This document shows, one piece after another, positions 50,136 through 59,789 of a stretch of DNA of 64,000 nucleotides (position 1 is its first letter; every line of letters begins with the position of its first letter). The DNA is from Anaerotruncus colihominis (GTDB lineage Bacteria; Bacillota; Clostridia; Oscillospirales; Ruminococcaceae): positions 535,747 through 599,746 of the forward strand of contig NZ_VIQT01000009.1 of the NCBI RefSeq assembly GCF_010206195.1, in the 5' to 3' direction. Below the pieces are notes generated by a model that ran no database searches, was not told the DNA's origin, and was given only the letters and a program-made list of their open reading frames with translations. The position numbers were made by a program, and so were the translations under genes.

Positions 50136-50176
50136 AGCTATTCTCCTTTTTCAAATGATGTTATTTATAATGTATA

Positions 50177-50201
50177 GGGGAGCCGCCTGTTGGCGGCCCC
50201 C
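50177..50201 (-). terminator. Hairpin after the giant surface-protein gene
   Basis: GGGG-GCCGCC pairs with GGCGGC-CCCC around TGTT, 20 bases after the stop codon. No T-run follows on the minus strand, so it is a weak or partial terminator ahead of ssb. Confidence 0.45.
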
Positions 50202-50221
50202 CTGGGTGCGAATGGGAGGGA

Positions 50222-53200
50222 TCAATATCCGGTCTTGGGCAGCGGGGTGGGCTTGCCGTAGACGGTGGTCACCCAGCGGCTGATGGCCTGCACCCAGACC
50301 CCATTGTACACACCGCCCACATCCGCGATGTTGACGAAACTGCTGCCAGCGGTCAGGCCGGCCACGGCGGTACACTTGATCTGGGGCTTCTCCACCTGGG
50401 CGAAGCCAGCGGGGGCCTGCCCGAAGACGAACATCACTTCCGTCACCCGCTCATTGGCCGCGAGGCCCAGGGCGGCGGGGGATGCCTGCAGGGTATAGTT
50501 TCTGCTGGTGGACAGGTTATCCGCCAGTGTCCGGTACTCGCCGCCGTTCACCCGGTAGGTGATCTTATACACGCCGGGGAAGTTGTAGGTGCCGGTGACG
50601 ATGGTGTTCAGCCGCACCTGGGCGGGGAGCGTATCCCTCCAGTAGAAGGACTGGAGCATGACGTTGGAATTGTTGGCGATGCCGGACAGCACATAGTTCA
50701 CCGGCTGGCCTGCCATGGCCTCCCTGGGTCCGGTCTTGGTGATGGACACCCCGGTGGTCAGGCTCTTGTTGGTCACCTCGAAGCGGAGGATCTGGCCCTC
50801 ATGCTCCAGGTAGGCGGTCAGCTCGGTATCGCTCACGCCGTAGTTGGCAGGGGCCTTGGTCTCCCGGATGGTATAGCGGCCCAGAGGCAGGGGCTTGGAG
50901 GAGGCCAGACCGCGCTGGTCGCTCTTGATGGTGTCCACAAGGTTCCCGGCCTTGTCGTAGATCTCGAACACAGCCCCCTCCAGCGGGGTACCCGCAGGCA
51001 GACCGTTGGTGGAGTTGTAGTCGGCGGACTTCTTCACGATTTGGATCTGAGCGGTGATGGGGATGTTTTTCCACTCCACCAGGGTGGTCTCGCCAGCGGT
51101 CACATACACGGTTTTCATCTGGGTATCGGGGACGTAGCCCTCGTTCTCCAACTCCCGCAAGTAGTACCGGCCAGAAACCGTCAGGTTCTCGATGTAAACA
51201 TACCCGGAATTGTCGGAGGTGTACTGCCCGATGGGGGCGTTGGCGCTGTCATACAGCAGGAAGGTCACGCCCTGGATGCCTTTGCCGGTGACGCTGTTGG
51301 TCTTGTGGATGAGAATGCCGCTGAAAGGCTTGTTTTCCACAGTCAGCGTGGTGTTTTTGCCATTTTTCATGGTGAAATAGTGGCGCGTGGCGTCCAGCTT
51401 GAAGCCCTTCGCCGCCTCGGTCTCCACCGCGTAGTAGTCTCCGGCGTCCAGCTTGAGGGACACCCGGCCATCGCTGCCGGTGGTGACTGTCTCCACCAAG
51501 GCATCATCCGAGGCGCGGCGGATCTCGAAGGTCACGTTGGGGATGCGCTTCTCCTTGTTCCCCTCTACCACTTTGATGAGTTCAAAGGTGCCGATGGGGT
51601 CATTCTCGAACACCAGATCATTGCCGCCGTTGGTTCCGCCGCCCACATTGGTGCTGCCGCCAGTATTGCCGTTGGTGGTCCCGCCTACGGTTCCGCTGTT
51701 CACAGAGTTGGAGCCGTTTTTCACGATGATGGTCTGGGGCGTGGGATTGAGAACATAGCCGTCCGGCACTTTGGTCTCGGTGACCACCACGGTGCTGCCG
51801 GGAACAAGGCCCGTCACAACGACAGTCCCATCCTTGCCGGTAGTATAGCGGCCCAGCACAGTGCCGTTGCCGTCCTTGACCGTGAACTCGGTGCCGGGAA
51901 TCGGCTTTCCGGTGACGGAGTCCAGCTTGGTCAGGGTCAGGCTGCACAGGGGTTCATTCAGGAACGTGAGGGTCTGGGTATCCAGGGGGTTGACGGTGAC
52001 CGTTTGGGTCTGGGTACTCTGGTCAATGACATAGCCGGGGGCGGGCTTGGTCTCCTTGACCACCACCGTGCCGGTGATGCCGCTGATACGGATCTCACCC
52101 TTGTCATCGGTGGTGTAGAGGCCGTTGCTGCTGAGATGCCCGTTGTCGTTATCAACGTACCCGCCGTTGGCGTAGGTGAGCTGGAATTGCGCGCCAGGGA
52201 TGAGCGCGCCGGTTACGCTGTCCTTCTTTTGGATGACCAGGGTCCCGGCTTTCTTGTTCCAGAAGATGAGTTCGGGGGCCTGGGGGCCTGCGGTGATCTT
52301 CACGCTCTTGGGTGTTCCATCCAGCACATAGCCGTCCACGGTCTTGATCTCCCGTGCGGTGATGGTGGTTCCAGGCTCCAGGTTCTCCACCACGATCTCC
52401 CCGGCGGCATTGGTGTAAAACACGCCATCGCCGGGGCCAACAGGTGCGCCGCTGCCGTCTGTGATCTTGAAGGCCACGCCAGCGAGAGGCTCATTAGCGG
52501 TCCCCTCAATGTACTTGCGGATCGTGAGGTTCACAGTGGGGTCATTTTCAAAAGTCAGGTCGTTGCCATTGCCGGTATTGGTGCTGCCGCCAGTATTTCC
52601 TCCCGTGGTTCCGCCGCTGTTCACGGTATTGGAGCCATTCTTCACAATGATGGTTTTGGGCGTGGTGTCCAGCACATAGCCATACGGCACCTTGGTTTCG
52701 GACACCACCACAGTGCTGCCGGGAACAAGGCCCGTTACAACGACAGTCCCATCCTTGCCGGTGGTGTAGCGGCCCAAAATCGTCCCGTTACCGTCCTTGA
52801 CCGTGAACTCAGTGCCGGGAACAGGCTTGCCGGTGACGGAGTCCAGCTTGGTAAGGGTCAGGCTGCACAGGGGTTCATTCAGGAAGGTGAGGGTCTGGGT
52901 GTCCAGGGGGTTGACGGTGACCGTCTGGGTTTGGGTACTCTGGTCGATGACATAGCCGGGGGCGGGCTTGGTCTCCTTGACCACCACGGTCCCGGTGACA
53001 CCGTTGATGCGGATTTCGCCCTTATCATCGGTGGTGTAGAGGCCATTGGAGGACAGGTGGCCGTTGTCGTTATCAACGTACCCGCCGTTGGCGTAGGTGA
53101 GCTGGAACTGCGCACCAGAAATGAGCGCGCCGCTCACACTGTCTTTCTTCTGGATGACCAGGGTTCCGGCCCGCTTGTTCCAAAATGTCAACTGCTGCGC

Positions 53201-56200
53201 TTCGCCGCCCTTGATGAGAATATCCTGGGGAGTTCCATCCAAAACGAAGCCCTCCACGGTCTTGATCTCCCGCACCTTCACGGTGGTGCCGGGTTCGATG
53301 CCCTCCAGCACGATCTCACCGGCCTTGTCTGTGTAGTAGATCCCATCGTCCGGGCCGACAGCGCCGCCGTTGCCGTCTACAACCTTAAAGGCCACGCCGG
53401 ACAGCGGTTCGTTCTCAGTTCCCTCGATAAACTTCCGAATAATCAGCGTAGTGCCCGGTTCATCGTCAAAGATCAGGGTGTTGGCCACGCCGGTGCGCAC
53501 CACAGTATTCTTAGGGGTCTCGTCCAAAATGTACCCGTTGGGGGCCTTTTTCTCGGAGACGACCACAGTGGAATTGGGAGCCAGCCCGGTAACGGTGACA
53601 GTGCCGTCCGTGCCGGTGGTGTAGAGGCCGTTATTGGGGCCGATCACATGGCCGGAGCTGTCCCGCACCATAAACTCAGCGCCCCTCAGGGGCTTTTTGG
53701 TTACCGCGTCCCGCTTCAGGATGGTCAGGGTGCAGAGAGGGTCGTCGTAGAAGCGCAGGGTCTGGGTGTCCCCGGCGTTGACCACAACCATCTGGGGCGT
53801 GGGGTCCTTGCGGTAATTGTCCGGAGCCTTTTCCTCAGACACCACATAGGTTCCGGGGAGCAGCTTGGACAGCACGATCTGCCCGTTGACGTCGGTGGTG
53901 TAGAGGCCGTTGGAGGAGGTCATCCCCTCGTTGTCCGGGGTCAGTTCACCGTTGGCAGTCATCACCTTGAACTGCGCTCCAGCCAGGGGCTGACGGGTCA
54001 CGCTGTCGTACTTCTCAATGATCAGGCCGCCCTTGCGGGTGTTCTTGATCACCACGGTCTGGGTGTCGCCGCCCTGCCCGATGACCACGTTGGTGGAGGG
54101 CGTGTCGATGACATACCCGCCGTCCGGGGCCTTGATCTCATTGATCACATAGGCGCCGGGGGCCAGATTGGTGATTCTGATCTCTCCCTGAGCGTCGGTG
54201 GTGAAAATGCCGTTCTGGGTCAGGGTAGACGAGCCGATGACCCCGTCCAGGCCCACCTCGCAGCCAGCGGCGGTGGTGATTCTGAACTCCGCGCCGGGAA
54301 GCACCTCATCGGTCTGGCTGTCCCGCTTTTGGATGATCAGGCTGCCCTTCGGCTGATTTTTGAAGGTGAGGGACACGGTTTTGCCCGCCTGGATCTGGAT
54401 GGTCTGGCTCTGGGTATCCAGGATGAAGCCAGCGGGGGCGCGGACCTCGGTGACTACCACGCTCTTTCCCGGCTTCAGTCCGGGGATGCGGATCTCGCCA
54501 TTTTCGTCTGTTCTGAAAATGCCGTTGGAGTCGCCAATCAGGGTCCCGTCCGCGTACATGATCTTGAACTCGGCGTTCTGGAGGGTCACGCTGGGGTTGG
54601 TGGCGCAGACCTTCCGAATGAGCAGGATGCCGTCCGGGGCGTTGTCGAAGGAGACGGTGACCACGTTCTGCTCACCCTTGTCGGAAATATAGACCGTTTC
54701 AGAGGCATTGATGATGGAGTAGCCGTCCGCCGGGTCGATTTCCTCCACGATGTAGGTGCCGGCAGTCAGCCCGGTCCAGATGGCGGTTCCGTTTTTCCCG
54801 GTCACCTTCGTACCGATGACCGTGCCGCCAGTGCCGGAAGTGCCGCCCAAAAAGCGGAGCTGGAAGGTACAGCCGGGGAGGGCCTCATGGGTCACGCTGT
54901 CGTATTTCTCCACTACGATGGCGTTTAACGGCTCGTTGAAAAAAGTGAGCGTCTTGCTCTCGCCGCCGTGGAGGATCACCTTCTGGGTGAGAGGTTCCTT
55001 CATCTGGAAGCCGGGAGCAGGCTCCACCTCGGTGACGGTGTATTCTCCGGGGTACAGCTTCTTTCCTTTCTCGTGGAGCTTGATCTGGCCGCTGGCGTCG
55101 GTGACGAAGATGCCGAAGTCCATGGAGGCGGGAGCGCCCGCAGCCTCACCATTGCTGGTGTAGGTCACACGGAACTTGGCGCCCTCGATGGGAGCGCCGG
55201 CCACGCTGTCCTCCTTGAAAATGGTCAGCTCCGGGGTCTTGTGGTTGCGGAACACCACCGTTTTCTCATCGCCAGGGTTCAGGGAGATAGTCTGCACCCG
55301 GTCGGCGTCCTTGTCCGGCAGGTAGTAGGGGGCGGGGACGGACTTCTCCGTGATGCGGTAGGTTCCGGGATCAACACGCAGAGCCACTGTGCCGTCCGGC
55401 CCGGTTCTCCAATCATCCTTGTAGTCGCTGTCAATGCCCTCCACGGTGAGGACCGTGCCGGGGACCGGCACTCCGGTATCGGCGTCGATCTTCGAGAGAG
55501 TCAACAGGGGCTTCTTGCTGTTTTTGAAGATCAGGGTCTTTTCATCGCCGCCGTTCAGGCTGATGGTCTGGGTCCGGCCGGCTTCGTCCTCCGGCAGACA
55601 GTAGGGTTCGGGGACGGACTTCTCCGTTACCCGGTAGCTGCCGGGGGCGACGCGCAGAGTGACGAAGCCGTCCGCCTCGGTGGTCACATCCTGGCGGTAG
55701 TCGCTGTCGATGCCCTCCACGGTGAACACAGTGCCGGGAATGGGGGTGTTGGACCCCTGCTCTACCTTGGAGATTTTCAGGACAGGCTGCTTCAGGTTGT
55801 CAAAGACCAGCTCCTTGCTGTCTCCGGCCCCCAGCCAGATCGTCTGGGTGGGTTCGTCTCCCACCACATAGGGATCAGGGACGGACTTTTCCGTCACCTC
55901 GTAGCTGTCCACAGGAATATTGGAGAGGACCGCCCTGCCGTCCGGCCCGGTGGTCACATCGTTGTGGTAGCCGTAATGGATGCCGCGAATTTCAAAATGA
56001 GTGTTGGGGATCACATCCCCGGTCTGCGCGTCCCGTTTCAGAATCGTCAGATTGGGGAGCCGCTTGTCGGAAGCTGTCACGGTGACCGTGCCGCCGCCGT
56101 TGACAGTTGCCTGATCCACATGGGCGATTACCGGCTCGGTAAGGGTGGCCCAGGGAGCCGGTACGGACACCTCCACGAAGGCGTACATCCCCTCGGTCAC

Positions 56201-57634
56201 ATCGGTGACGGTGATGGAGCCGTCCGCTTTGGTGGCCTCCGTGCCGATAATCTGTCCATCCTTCACGATGTTGAACACAGCGCCAGGGAGAGGGTTATCA
56301 GAATCGTCTTTTTTGATGAGACGTACCTTTACCTTGGCGTCATTCTCAAAAACCAGGGCCACGTCAGTTTTGCCGTCCCATACAAAGGTCTGCTTGGTCT
56401 TATTCACATCGGGGCTTTTGGTGTACCCCTCCGGGGGAGTGACCTCCTCGGCGGTGTAACTGCCCAGGGGCATATCCTTCCAGGGCACGTCCGTCAGGTA
56501 ACCGCCCGCGCCGGTGACGTAGGTCCCGGTGAAGTCGTTGTCCACGCCCTCGATTTTAATGACCGCCCCAGCGAGGCCCCTGGTGGGATCGTCCGCGTCC
56601 ACCTTGCGGATACTGCCCTCGCCGGTGATTTCAGGGGTGTCCGTAAAGGTGACGGTCACAGTTTTATCGCTGCCGCTGGGCAGAACAACATACTGAGGCC
56701 CAGGATTGTCGATCTCATAGCCCTCCGGGGCCTCCAGTTCGGTTACAGCATAGGTGCCGGCCTCCAAATTGGGTACGGTCACAGTGCCGTCGCTGCCTGT
56801 CACCACTTCCTTGGAGTAGGAACCGTTTTCGGAGGCAACAAGAAAACGCGCTCCGGGCAGAGTCTTATTGGGATTGGTGGAATCCACCTTCTTGACCGTC
56901 AAGCTGTACTTTTCACGGGTGACGTTCAGTTCCCCTACCATGACGGCCTGCACATCATTGGAGGGGTGGTAGCTGGAGCCAGGGCCTGTGTAGGCGTACT
57001 CGTAGACCTCACACTCGCCCCATACACCCTGCGCACCCAGGTCGAGGATATACTGCGCCCGGTCCCGGAACGATCTGCCGTCCATCGTCTCGTCAATACT
57101 GGAATAATTGGTGTGTTCCAGATTGTTGTAGACGCACAGCAGTTCCTCAGCGCAGGCAACCACAGGGTCGGACAGCAGACCGGCCTTGTAGCGCCAGACG
57201 ATGGCCTGGGTCCAGGAGTTCATCGTCCATGCGTAGTTGCTGTCCCACACATCATCTACACCCAAAGCCTTGGCTTGATCAGTAAAGACGCCGGTGGAGT
57301 GGGCGTAGAAGTACGCCATCATGGTTTTGACGGTGGGGTCGTTGACCGGCTTGGGACTCCCCCAGGTGTGGCCCTCCAGTGACCAGCCCATGCCCTTGCC
57401 CTTCTCGGCACAGAAGCCCATGGTGCTCTTTCCGTTAAGTCCAAAGTGCATCTGGTGCAGATGGCAGGTACCCAGAGCTGGGGACTCATACTTGACCCCA
57501 TTGTGGGTGCAGTCGTCCATCTTGATGGTGTCCGGCGTGGCGGCGAGGGCTGTGCCGGGGAGCAGGCCCAGCACGCAGACCAGGGCCAGCAGAGCCGCGA
57601 TCAGGCGGGTTCGGGGAAAATGGAACTTTTTCAT
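50222..57634 (-). CDS. Giant thioester/CnaB (SpaA-like) surface adhesin, 2,470 aa
   Basis: The signal peptide (cleavage after ALA, residue 31) is followed by a thioester domain: Cys75 in MGFCAEK and Gln143 in WTQAIVW are placed to form the internal thioester. About 21 CnaB/SpaA repeats of roughly 90-110 residues follow, each opening like LTIxKxDxxTGxPLPGAxF (isopeptide Lys), with the Glu in VTExxAP and Asn/Asp before the next unit. The last 180 residues form a different, non-CnaB domain. The protein ends LPKTGY: a sortase motif with no membrane helix or basic tail after it. Two 307-residue units are nearly identical. It probably acts as a cell-contact fibre during mating; a sortase is encoded nearby. 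Confidence 0.93.
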   Translation of the reverse strand: MKKFHFPRTRLIAALLALVCVLGLLPGTALAATPDTIKMDDCTHNGVKYESPALGTCHLHQMHFGLNGKSTMGFCAEKGKGMGWSLEGHTWGSPKPVNDPTVKTMMAYFYAHSTGVFTDQAKALGVDDVWDSNYAWTMNSWTQAIVWRYKAGLLSDPVVACAEELLCVYNNLEHTNYSSIDETMDGRSFRDRAQYILDLGAQGVWGECEVYEYAYTGPGSSYHPSNDVQAVMVGELNVTREKYSLTVKKVDSTNPNKTLPGARFLVASENGSYSKEVVTGSDGTVTVPNLEAGTYAVTELEAPEGYEIDNPGPQYVVLPSGSDKTVTVTFTDTPEITGEGSIRKVDADDPTRGLAGAVIKIEGVDNDFTGTYVTGAGGYLTDVPWKDMPLGSYTAEEVTPPEGYTKSPDVNKTKQTFVWDGKTDVALVFENDAKVKVRLIKKDDSDNPLPGAVFNIVKDGQIIGTEATKADGSITVTDVTEGMYAFVEVSVPAPWATLTEPVIAHVDQATVNGGGTVTVTASDKRLPNLTILKRDAQTGDVIPNTHFEIRGIHYGYHNDVTTGPDGRAVLSNIPVDSYEVTEKSVPDPYVVGDEPTQTIWLGAGDSKELVFDNLKQPVLKISKVEQGSNTPIPGTVFTVEGIDSDYRQDVTTEADGFVTLRVAPGSYRVTEKSVPEPYCLPEDEAGRTQTISLNGGDEKTLIFKNSKKPLLTLSKIDADTGVPVPGTVLTVEGIDSDYKDDWRTGPDGTVALRVDPGTYRITEKSVPAPYYLPDKDADRVQTISLNPGDEKTVVFRNHKTPELTIFKEDSVAGAPIEGAKFRVTYTSNGEAAGAPASMDFGIFVTDASGQIKLHEKGKKLYPGEYTVTEVEPAPGFQMKEPLTQKVILHGGESKTLTFFNEPLNAIVVEKYDSVTHEALPGCTFQLRFLGGTSGTGGTVIGTKVTGKNGTAIWTGLTAGTYIVEEIDPADGYSIINASETVYISDKGEQNVVTVSFDNAPDGILLIRKVCATNPSVTLQNAEFKIMYADGTLIGDSNGIFRTDENGEIRIPGLKPGKSVVVTEVRAPAGFILDTQSQTIQIQAGKTVSLTFKNQPKGSLIIQKRDSQTDEVLPGAEFRITTAAGCEVGLDGVIGSSTLTQNGIFTTDAQGEIRITNLAPGAYVINEIKAPDGGYVIDTPSTNVVIGQGGDTQTVVIKNTRKGGLIIEKYDSVTRQPLAGAQFKVMTANGELTPDNEGMTSSNGLYTTDVNGQIVLSKLLPGTYVVSEEKAPDNYRKDPTPQMVVVNAGDTQTLRFYDDPLCTLTILKRDAVTKKPLRGAEFMVRDSSGHVIGPNNGLYTTGTDGTVTVTGLAPNSTVVVSEKKAPNGYILDETPKNTVVRTGVANTLIFDDEPGTTLIIRKFIEGTENEPLSGVAFKVVDGNGGAVGPDDGIYYTDKAGEIVLEGIEPGTTVKVREIKTVEGFVLDGTPQDILIKGGEAQQLTFWNKRAGTLVIQKKDSVSGALISGAQFQLTYANGGYVDNDNGHLSSNGLYTTDDKGEIRINGVTGTVVVKETKPAPGYVIDQSTQTQTVTVNPLDTQTLTFLNEPLCSLTLTKLDSVTGKPVPGTEFTVKDGNGTILGRYTTGKDGTVVVTGLVPGSTVVVSETKVPYGYVLDTTPKTIIVKNGSNTVNSGGTTGGNTGGSTNTGNGNDLTFENDPTVNLTIRKYIEGTANEPLAGVAFKITDGSGAPVGPGDGVFYTNAAGEIVVENLEPGTTITAREIKTVDGYVLDGTPKSVKITAGPQAPELIFWNKKAGTLVIQKKDSVTGALIPGAQFQLTYANGGYVDNDNGHLSSNGLYTTDDKGEIRISGITGTVVVKETKPAPGYVIDQSTQTQTVTVNPLDTQTLTFLNEPLCSLTLTKLDSVTGKPIPGTEFTVKDGNGTVLGRYTTGKDGTVVVTGLVPGSTVVVTETKVPDGYVLNPTPQTIIVKNGSNSVNSGTVGGTTNGNTGGSTNVGGGTNGGNDLVFENDPIGTFELIKVVEGNKEKRIPNVTFEIRRASDDALVETVTTGSDGRVSLKLDAGDYYAVETEAAKGFKLDATRHYFTMKNGKNTTLTVENKPFSGILIHKTNSVTGKGIQGVTFLLYDSANAPIGQYTSDNSGYVYIENLTVSGRYYLRELENEGYVPDTQMKTVYVTAGETTLVEWKNIPITAQIQIVKKSADYNSTNGLPAGTPLEGAVFEIYDKAGNLVDTIKSDQRGLASSKPLPLGRYTIRETKAPANYGVSDTELTAYLEHEGQILRFEVTNKSLTTGVSITKTGPREAMAGQPVNYVLSGIANNSNVMLQSFYWRDTLPAQVRLNTIVTGTYNFPGVYKITYRVNGGEYRTLADNLSTSRNYTLQASPAALGLAANERVTEVMFVFGQAPAGFAQVEKPQIKCTAVAGLTAGSSFVNIADVGGVYNGVWVQAISRWVTTVYGKPTPLPKTGY
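51600..53440 (-). repeat. 921-bp tandem duplication within the adhesin gene
   Basis: The segment from about 51600 to 52515 recurs at a constant offset of 921 bp (307 codons), covering three CnaB units and a Gly/Asn/Thr linker (GGSTNTGNGN / GGSTNVGGGTN). The copies are near-identical in the first part and drift towards the distal edge, so the duplication is recent relative to the other repeats. Confidence 0.8.
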
Positions 57635-57659
57635 AGCTTGTCAGCCTCCTTTTTGACAG

Positions 57660-57694
57660 AAAACGGCCCTCCAGCTTGCGCTGGAAGGCCGTTT
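57660..57694. terminator. Bidirectional hairpin between CAP gene and adhesin gene
   Basis: AAACGGCC-TCCAGC and GCTGGA-GGCCGTTT pair perfectly but for one bulged base. T-rich bases follow on both strands. On the minus strand it ends the CAP gene transcript ahead of the adhesin start. Confidence 0.75.
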
Positions 57695-57709
57695 TGGTTT
57701 TATTTTCGC

Positions 57710-58468
57710 TTACGCATAAAAATTGACGCTGTTTGGGATTCCGACGAACATGTAGCAGTAGGTGATGCCGTCGTACTGGGTCACACCCACGCCGATGCAG
57801 TCGCATCTTGAGTCGATCATGGTCTCGAAGTGACCGGGAGAGTTGATCCAGTTGTCGACGGCGCGCCGGGCGGCGTCGTCTGTGCCGGTGAACACGGTGA
57901 GGTTATCTCCGAAACCGTAGGGGTAGCCGGCGTCAGCGGCGGCTTGGCCCTCCTCTGCGGCGTGATGCCAGGTGTAGCGCCGGTCGGAGCAGGCTTGGGC
58001 GGCGGTCATCAGGGCCTCGCTGACCGGCAGCTCCGACACGCCGTTGGCCTTGCGGGTCTGGTTGATCAGGCGAATCAGCTCCTGCCGTATCTCCATGTTG
58101 TCCGGCTGGATTGCGCTGTCTGGGCTGGCAGGTGCATTGGCGGAGCCGACTGTGAGCGTCAGGGTTCCAGACGCTCCGGCTCGGTTGGCGGCGGTAATCT
58201 CTGCGGTTCCCTCCGACTTGGCGACAGCTACCCAGAAGGTCAGCACCTGCTCCACCGCCACGATATCCGGGGCGCTGGAGGTAACGGTGTACTCCTCACC
58301 GCTGGGGCCGATGATGAGGCTGCTGCGCTCTCCCACCTCCAGGGTACTGCCCTTGTAGCTGCTTACCCGAATTGTGTCAGGAAAGTCTGCCGCCTGGGCG
58401 GGGACAGCCAGCAGGGCCGCGGTCATGGTTCCAGCCAGCAGCAGGGACAGGATTTTTCTGTTTTTCAT
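57710..58468 (-). CDS. Secreted CAP-domain protein, 252 aa
   Basis: ATG at 58468 follows GGAGG. A signal peptide (ILSLLLAGTMTAALLAVPAQ) is followed by an Ig-like/BID2-type region (GEEYTVTSSAPDIVAVEQVL) and a CAP/SCP domain (about 150-252; LIRLINQTRKANGVSELPVS, AVDNWINSPGHFETMID). A second CAP protein lies at 62883-63836. CAP proteins are secreted, often bind cell-wall or lipid ligands, and are of uncertain function. Likely part of the mating-surface group with adhesin and sortase. Confidence 0.88.
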   Translation of the reverse strand: MKNRKILSLLLAGTMTAALLAVPAQAADFPDTIRVSSYKGSTLEVGERSSLIIGPSGEEYTVTSSAPDIVAVEQVLTFWVAVAKSEGTAEITAANRAGASGTLTLTVGSANAPASPDSAIQPDNMEIRQELIRLINQTRKANGVSELPVSEALMTAAQACSDRRYTWHHAAEEGQAAADAGYPYGFGDNLTVFTGTDDAARRAVDNWINSPGHFETMIDSRCDCIGVGVTQYDGITYCYMFVGIPNSVNFYA

Positions 58469-58571
58469 GCTCAATTCCTCCGTTTCGTAATATGGTGGGG
58501 CTTTGCAAACCGAACCATACCACAGAAGGCGGGGAAAGTCGAACACAATCCGCAGACAGTTTTTAGCCGTA

Positions 58572-58949
58572 TTATCTCGTCATGGAACTGCGGCGGTGTG
58601 GCTTTTTCTTTGTTCCTGCCTGCTGGCTATCCCGCTGCGGTGTATCACCGCACAAGATTCTGACACAACGGATGAGGGCCTCGTCCTGGGGACGATCCAG
58701 CCCCGTCAATTTCAGCCACTGATCCGCCACAGCTTTCAGCGGGTCCTCCAATGCCAGCAGGGCCACAGCGTCCGATTCCGTAACCAGATCCTGGAGTTTA
58801 GCCGCTACATTCCGGGCTGCAAGGATATTTTCCAAATCGTCCTGCCGCTTACCGGGCGTACTGGCCTCCCAGCCCCGCGCAAGCCGCGCAAAGCGGTTGG
58901 CCAATACCTGCGCCAATTCCTCTATGGCACTCTGGTATTCCACGCTCAT
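58572..58949 (-). CDS. Hypothetical helical protein with basic tail, 125 aa
   Basis: Helical protein (YQSAIEELAQVLANRFARLA, ALLALEDPLKAVADQWLKLT) whose DPLKAV segment resembles the N-terminal domain of the DUF3848-like protein at 33159-34133. It ends TKKKPHRRSSMTR. Its ATG overlaps the sortase stop (ATGA). Cytoplasmic, function unknown. Confidence 0.65.
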   Translation of the reverse strand: MSVEYQSAIEELAQVLANRFARLARGWEASTPGKRQDDLENILAARNVAAKLQDLVTESDAVALLALEDPLKAVADQWLKLTGLDRPQDEALIRCVRILCGDTPQRDSQQAGTKKKPHRRSSMTR

Positions 58950-59785
58950 CCTTCCACCGCCGTGACCTTCCAGCGGTACTCCGGCTGGTCCATCACGCAG
59001 GTATAGAGCGTCACCCGGTTGTCGGTGGTGGGGGCGGTGCCGCTGGAGTCGTTCACGCTAACCTTCTCCACGCTGGCAACGGAATAGGTCCGGGTCCCCA
59101 GCAGGGTGGTCAGGGTGATGGTGTCGCCAGCCTCCAGAGTATGAATCTTTCCGAAGTGATTGTTCACCCCTCGGTTATGTCCGGCGAAGCAGACGTTGCC
59201 ATCCCAGATGCTGGTGTTGGCGAAGTGGCCTGCGCCCTTCTTCAGCGCGGCGCTGTCCGTACCCTGGTAGACCTTGACGGTCAGGTTGATGGCGGGGATC
59301 TTTAGCGTCCCCAGGCTGCCGTTGCTGTAGTAGAGATCGTCTGTCACCTCGGTGTAGCCGCCCGTGGTATTGCCCTGGGCGATGTCGGTGGGGTTGCCGC
59401 CGGGGATCTGGGTCATGGTGACATTGCCGCTCACCGAGGGGTACTGGCCGGGGATGACGGAACTGCCCGCCGTCCCTCCGTTGATGTTGGCACTGCCCAC
59501 CTGATTCACCAAGCCGCCGGATAGTGCGCCGGGGACGAGGTTGGGGGTAAGGTACTCGCCGCTGCCGGGGAGGTAGCTGGTGGGAGTCCCGAAGCCGGGG
59601 GCGGTCAGGGCGGTGTTCTTGCTCCGGTCCACATTGGGGTTCTCCCACTCGTAGATGGTGTCATCGCTGGTGGGCTGGCCGAAGAGGTAGTCCTCCGGGG
59701 CGTCAAAGGTGTACTCCAGGGCGCTGGCCTGGGTGACGCACAGGGCGCACAGCATCATGGCCAGCAGAAAACTTCGCAATTTCAA
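58946..59785 (-). CDS. Sortase (class D/B-like), TTG start
   Basis: TTG at 59785 with GGAGATGA upstream gives a signal sequence (LRSFLLAMMLCALCVTQASA); no ATG is available. After a Gly/Asn/Ser/Pro-rich stretch (about 40-130) comes the sortase barrel with His203 (FAGHNRG), Cys263 (TLYTC) and Arg271 (PEYRW). It would cleave an LPxTG-like motif, and the obvious substrate is the adhesin ending LPKTGY. There is no membrane anchor other than the signal segment. The long linker before the catalytic domain is unusual. Confidence 0.88.
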   Translation of the reverse strand: MKLRSFLLAMMLCALCVTQASALEYTFDAPEDYLFGQPTSDDTIYEWENPNVDRSKNTALTAPGFGTPTSYLPGSGEYLTPNLVPGALSGGLVNQVGSANINGGTAGSSVIPGQYPSVSGNVTMTQIPGGNPTDIAQGNTTGGYTEVTDDLYYSNGSLGTLKIPAINLTVKVYQGTDSAALKKGAGHFANTSIWDGNVCFAGHNRGVNNHFGKIHTLEAGDTITLTTLLGTRTYSVASVEKVSVNDSSGTAPTTDNRVTLYTCVMDQPEYRWKVTAVEG

Positions 59786-59789
59786 TCGA

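Noticed and set aside
50133..50150. A GAATAGCT sequence before ssb resembling the shared promoter
   Set aside because: It is the ribosome-site/start region of ssb, with no -10 at the right spacing.
50801..54928. A 1,375-codon open frame on the plus strand opposite the adhesin gene
   Set aside because: It is the mirror of the GC-rich, repetitive CnaB coding region; no ribosome site, no family, and the minus-strand protein is unmistakable. The same holds for the 804-codon frame at 54968-57382.
50222..57634. Repeated DNA in this region considered as a CRISPR or other array
   Set aside because: The repeats are protein-coding CnaB units of about 300 bp with diverged sequence, not short identical repeats with spacers.
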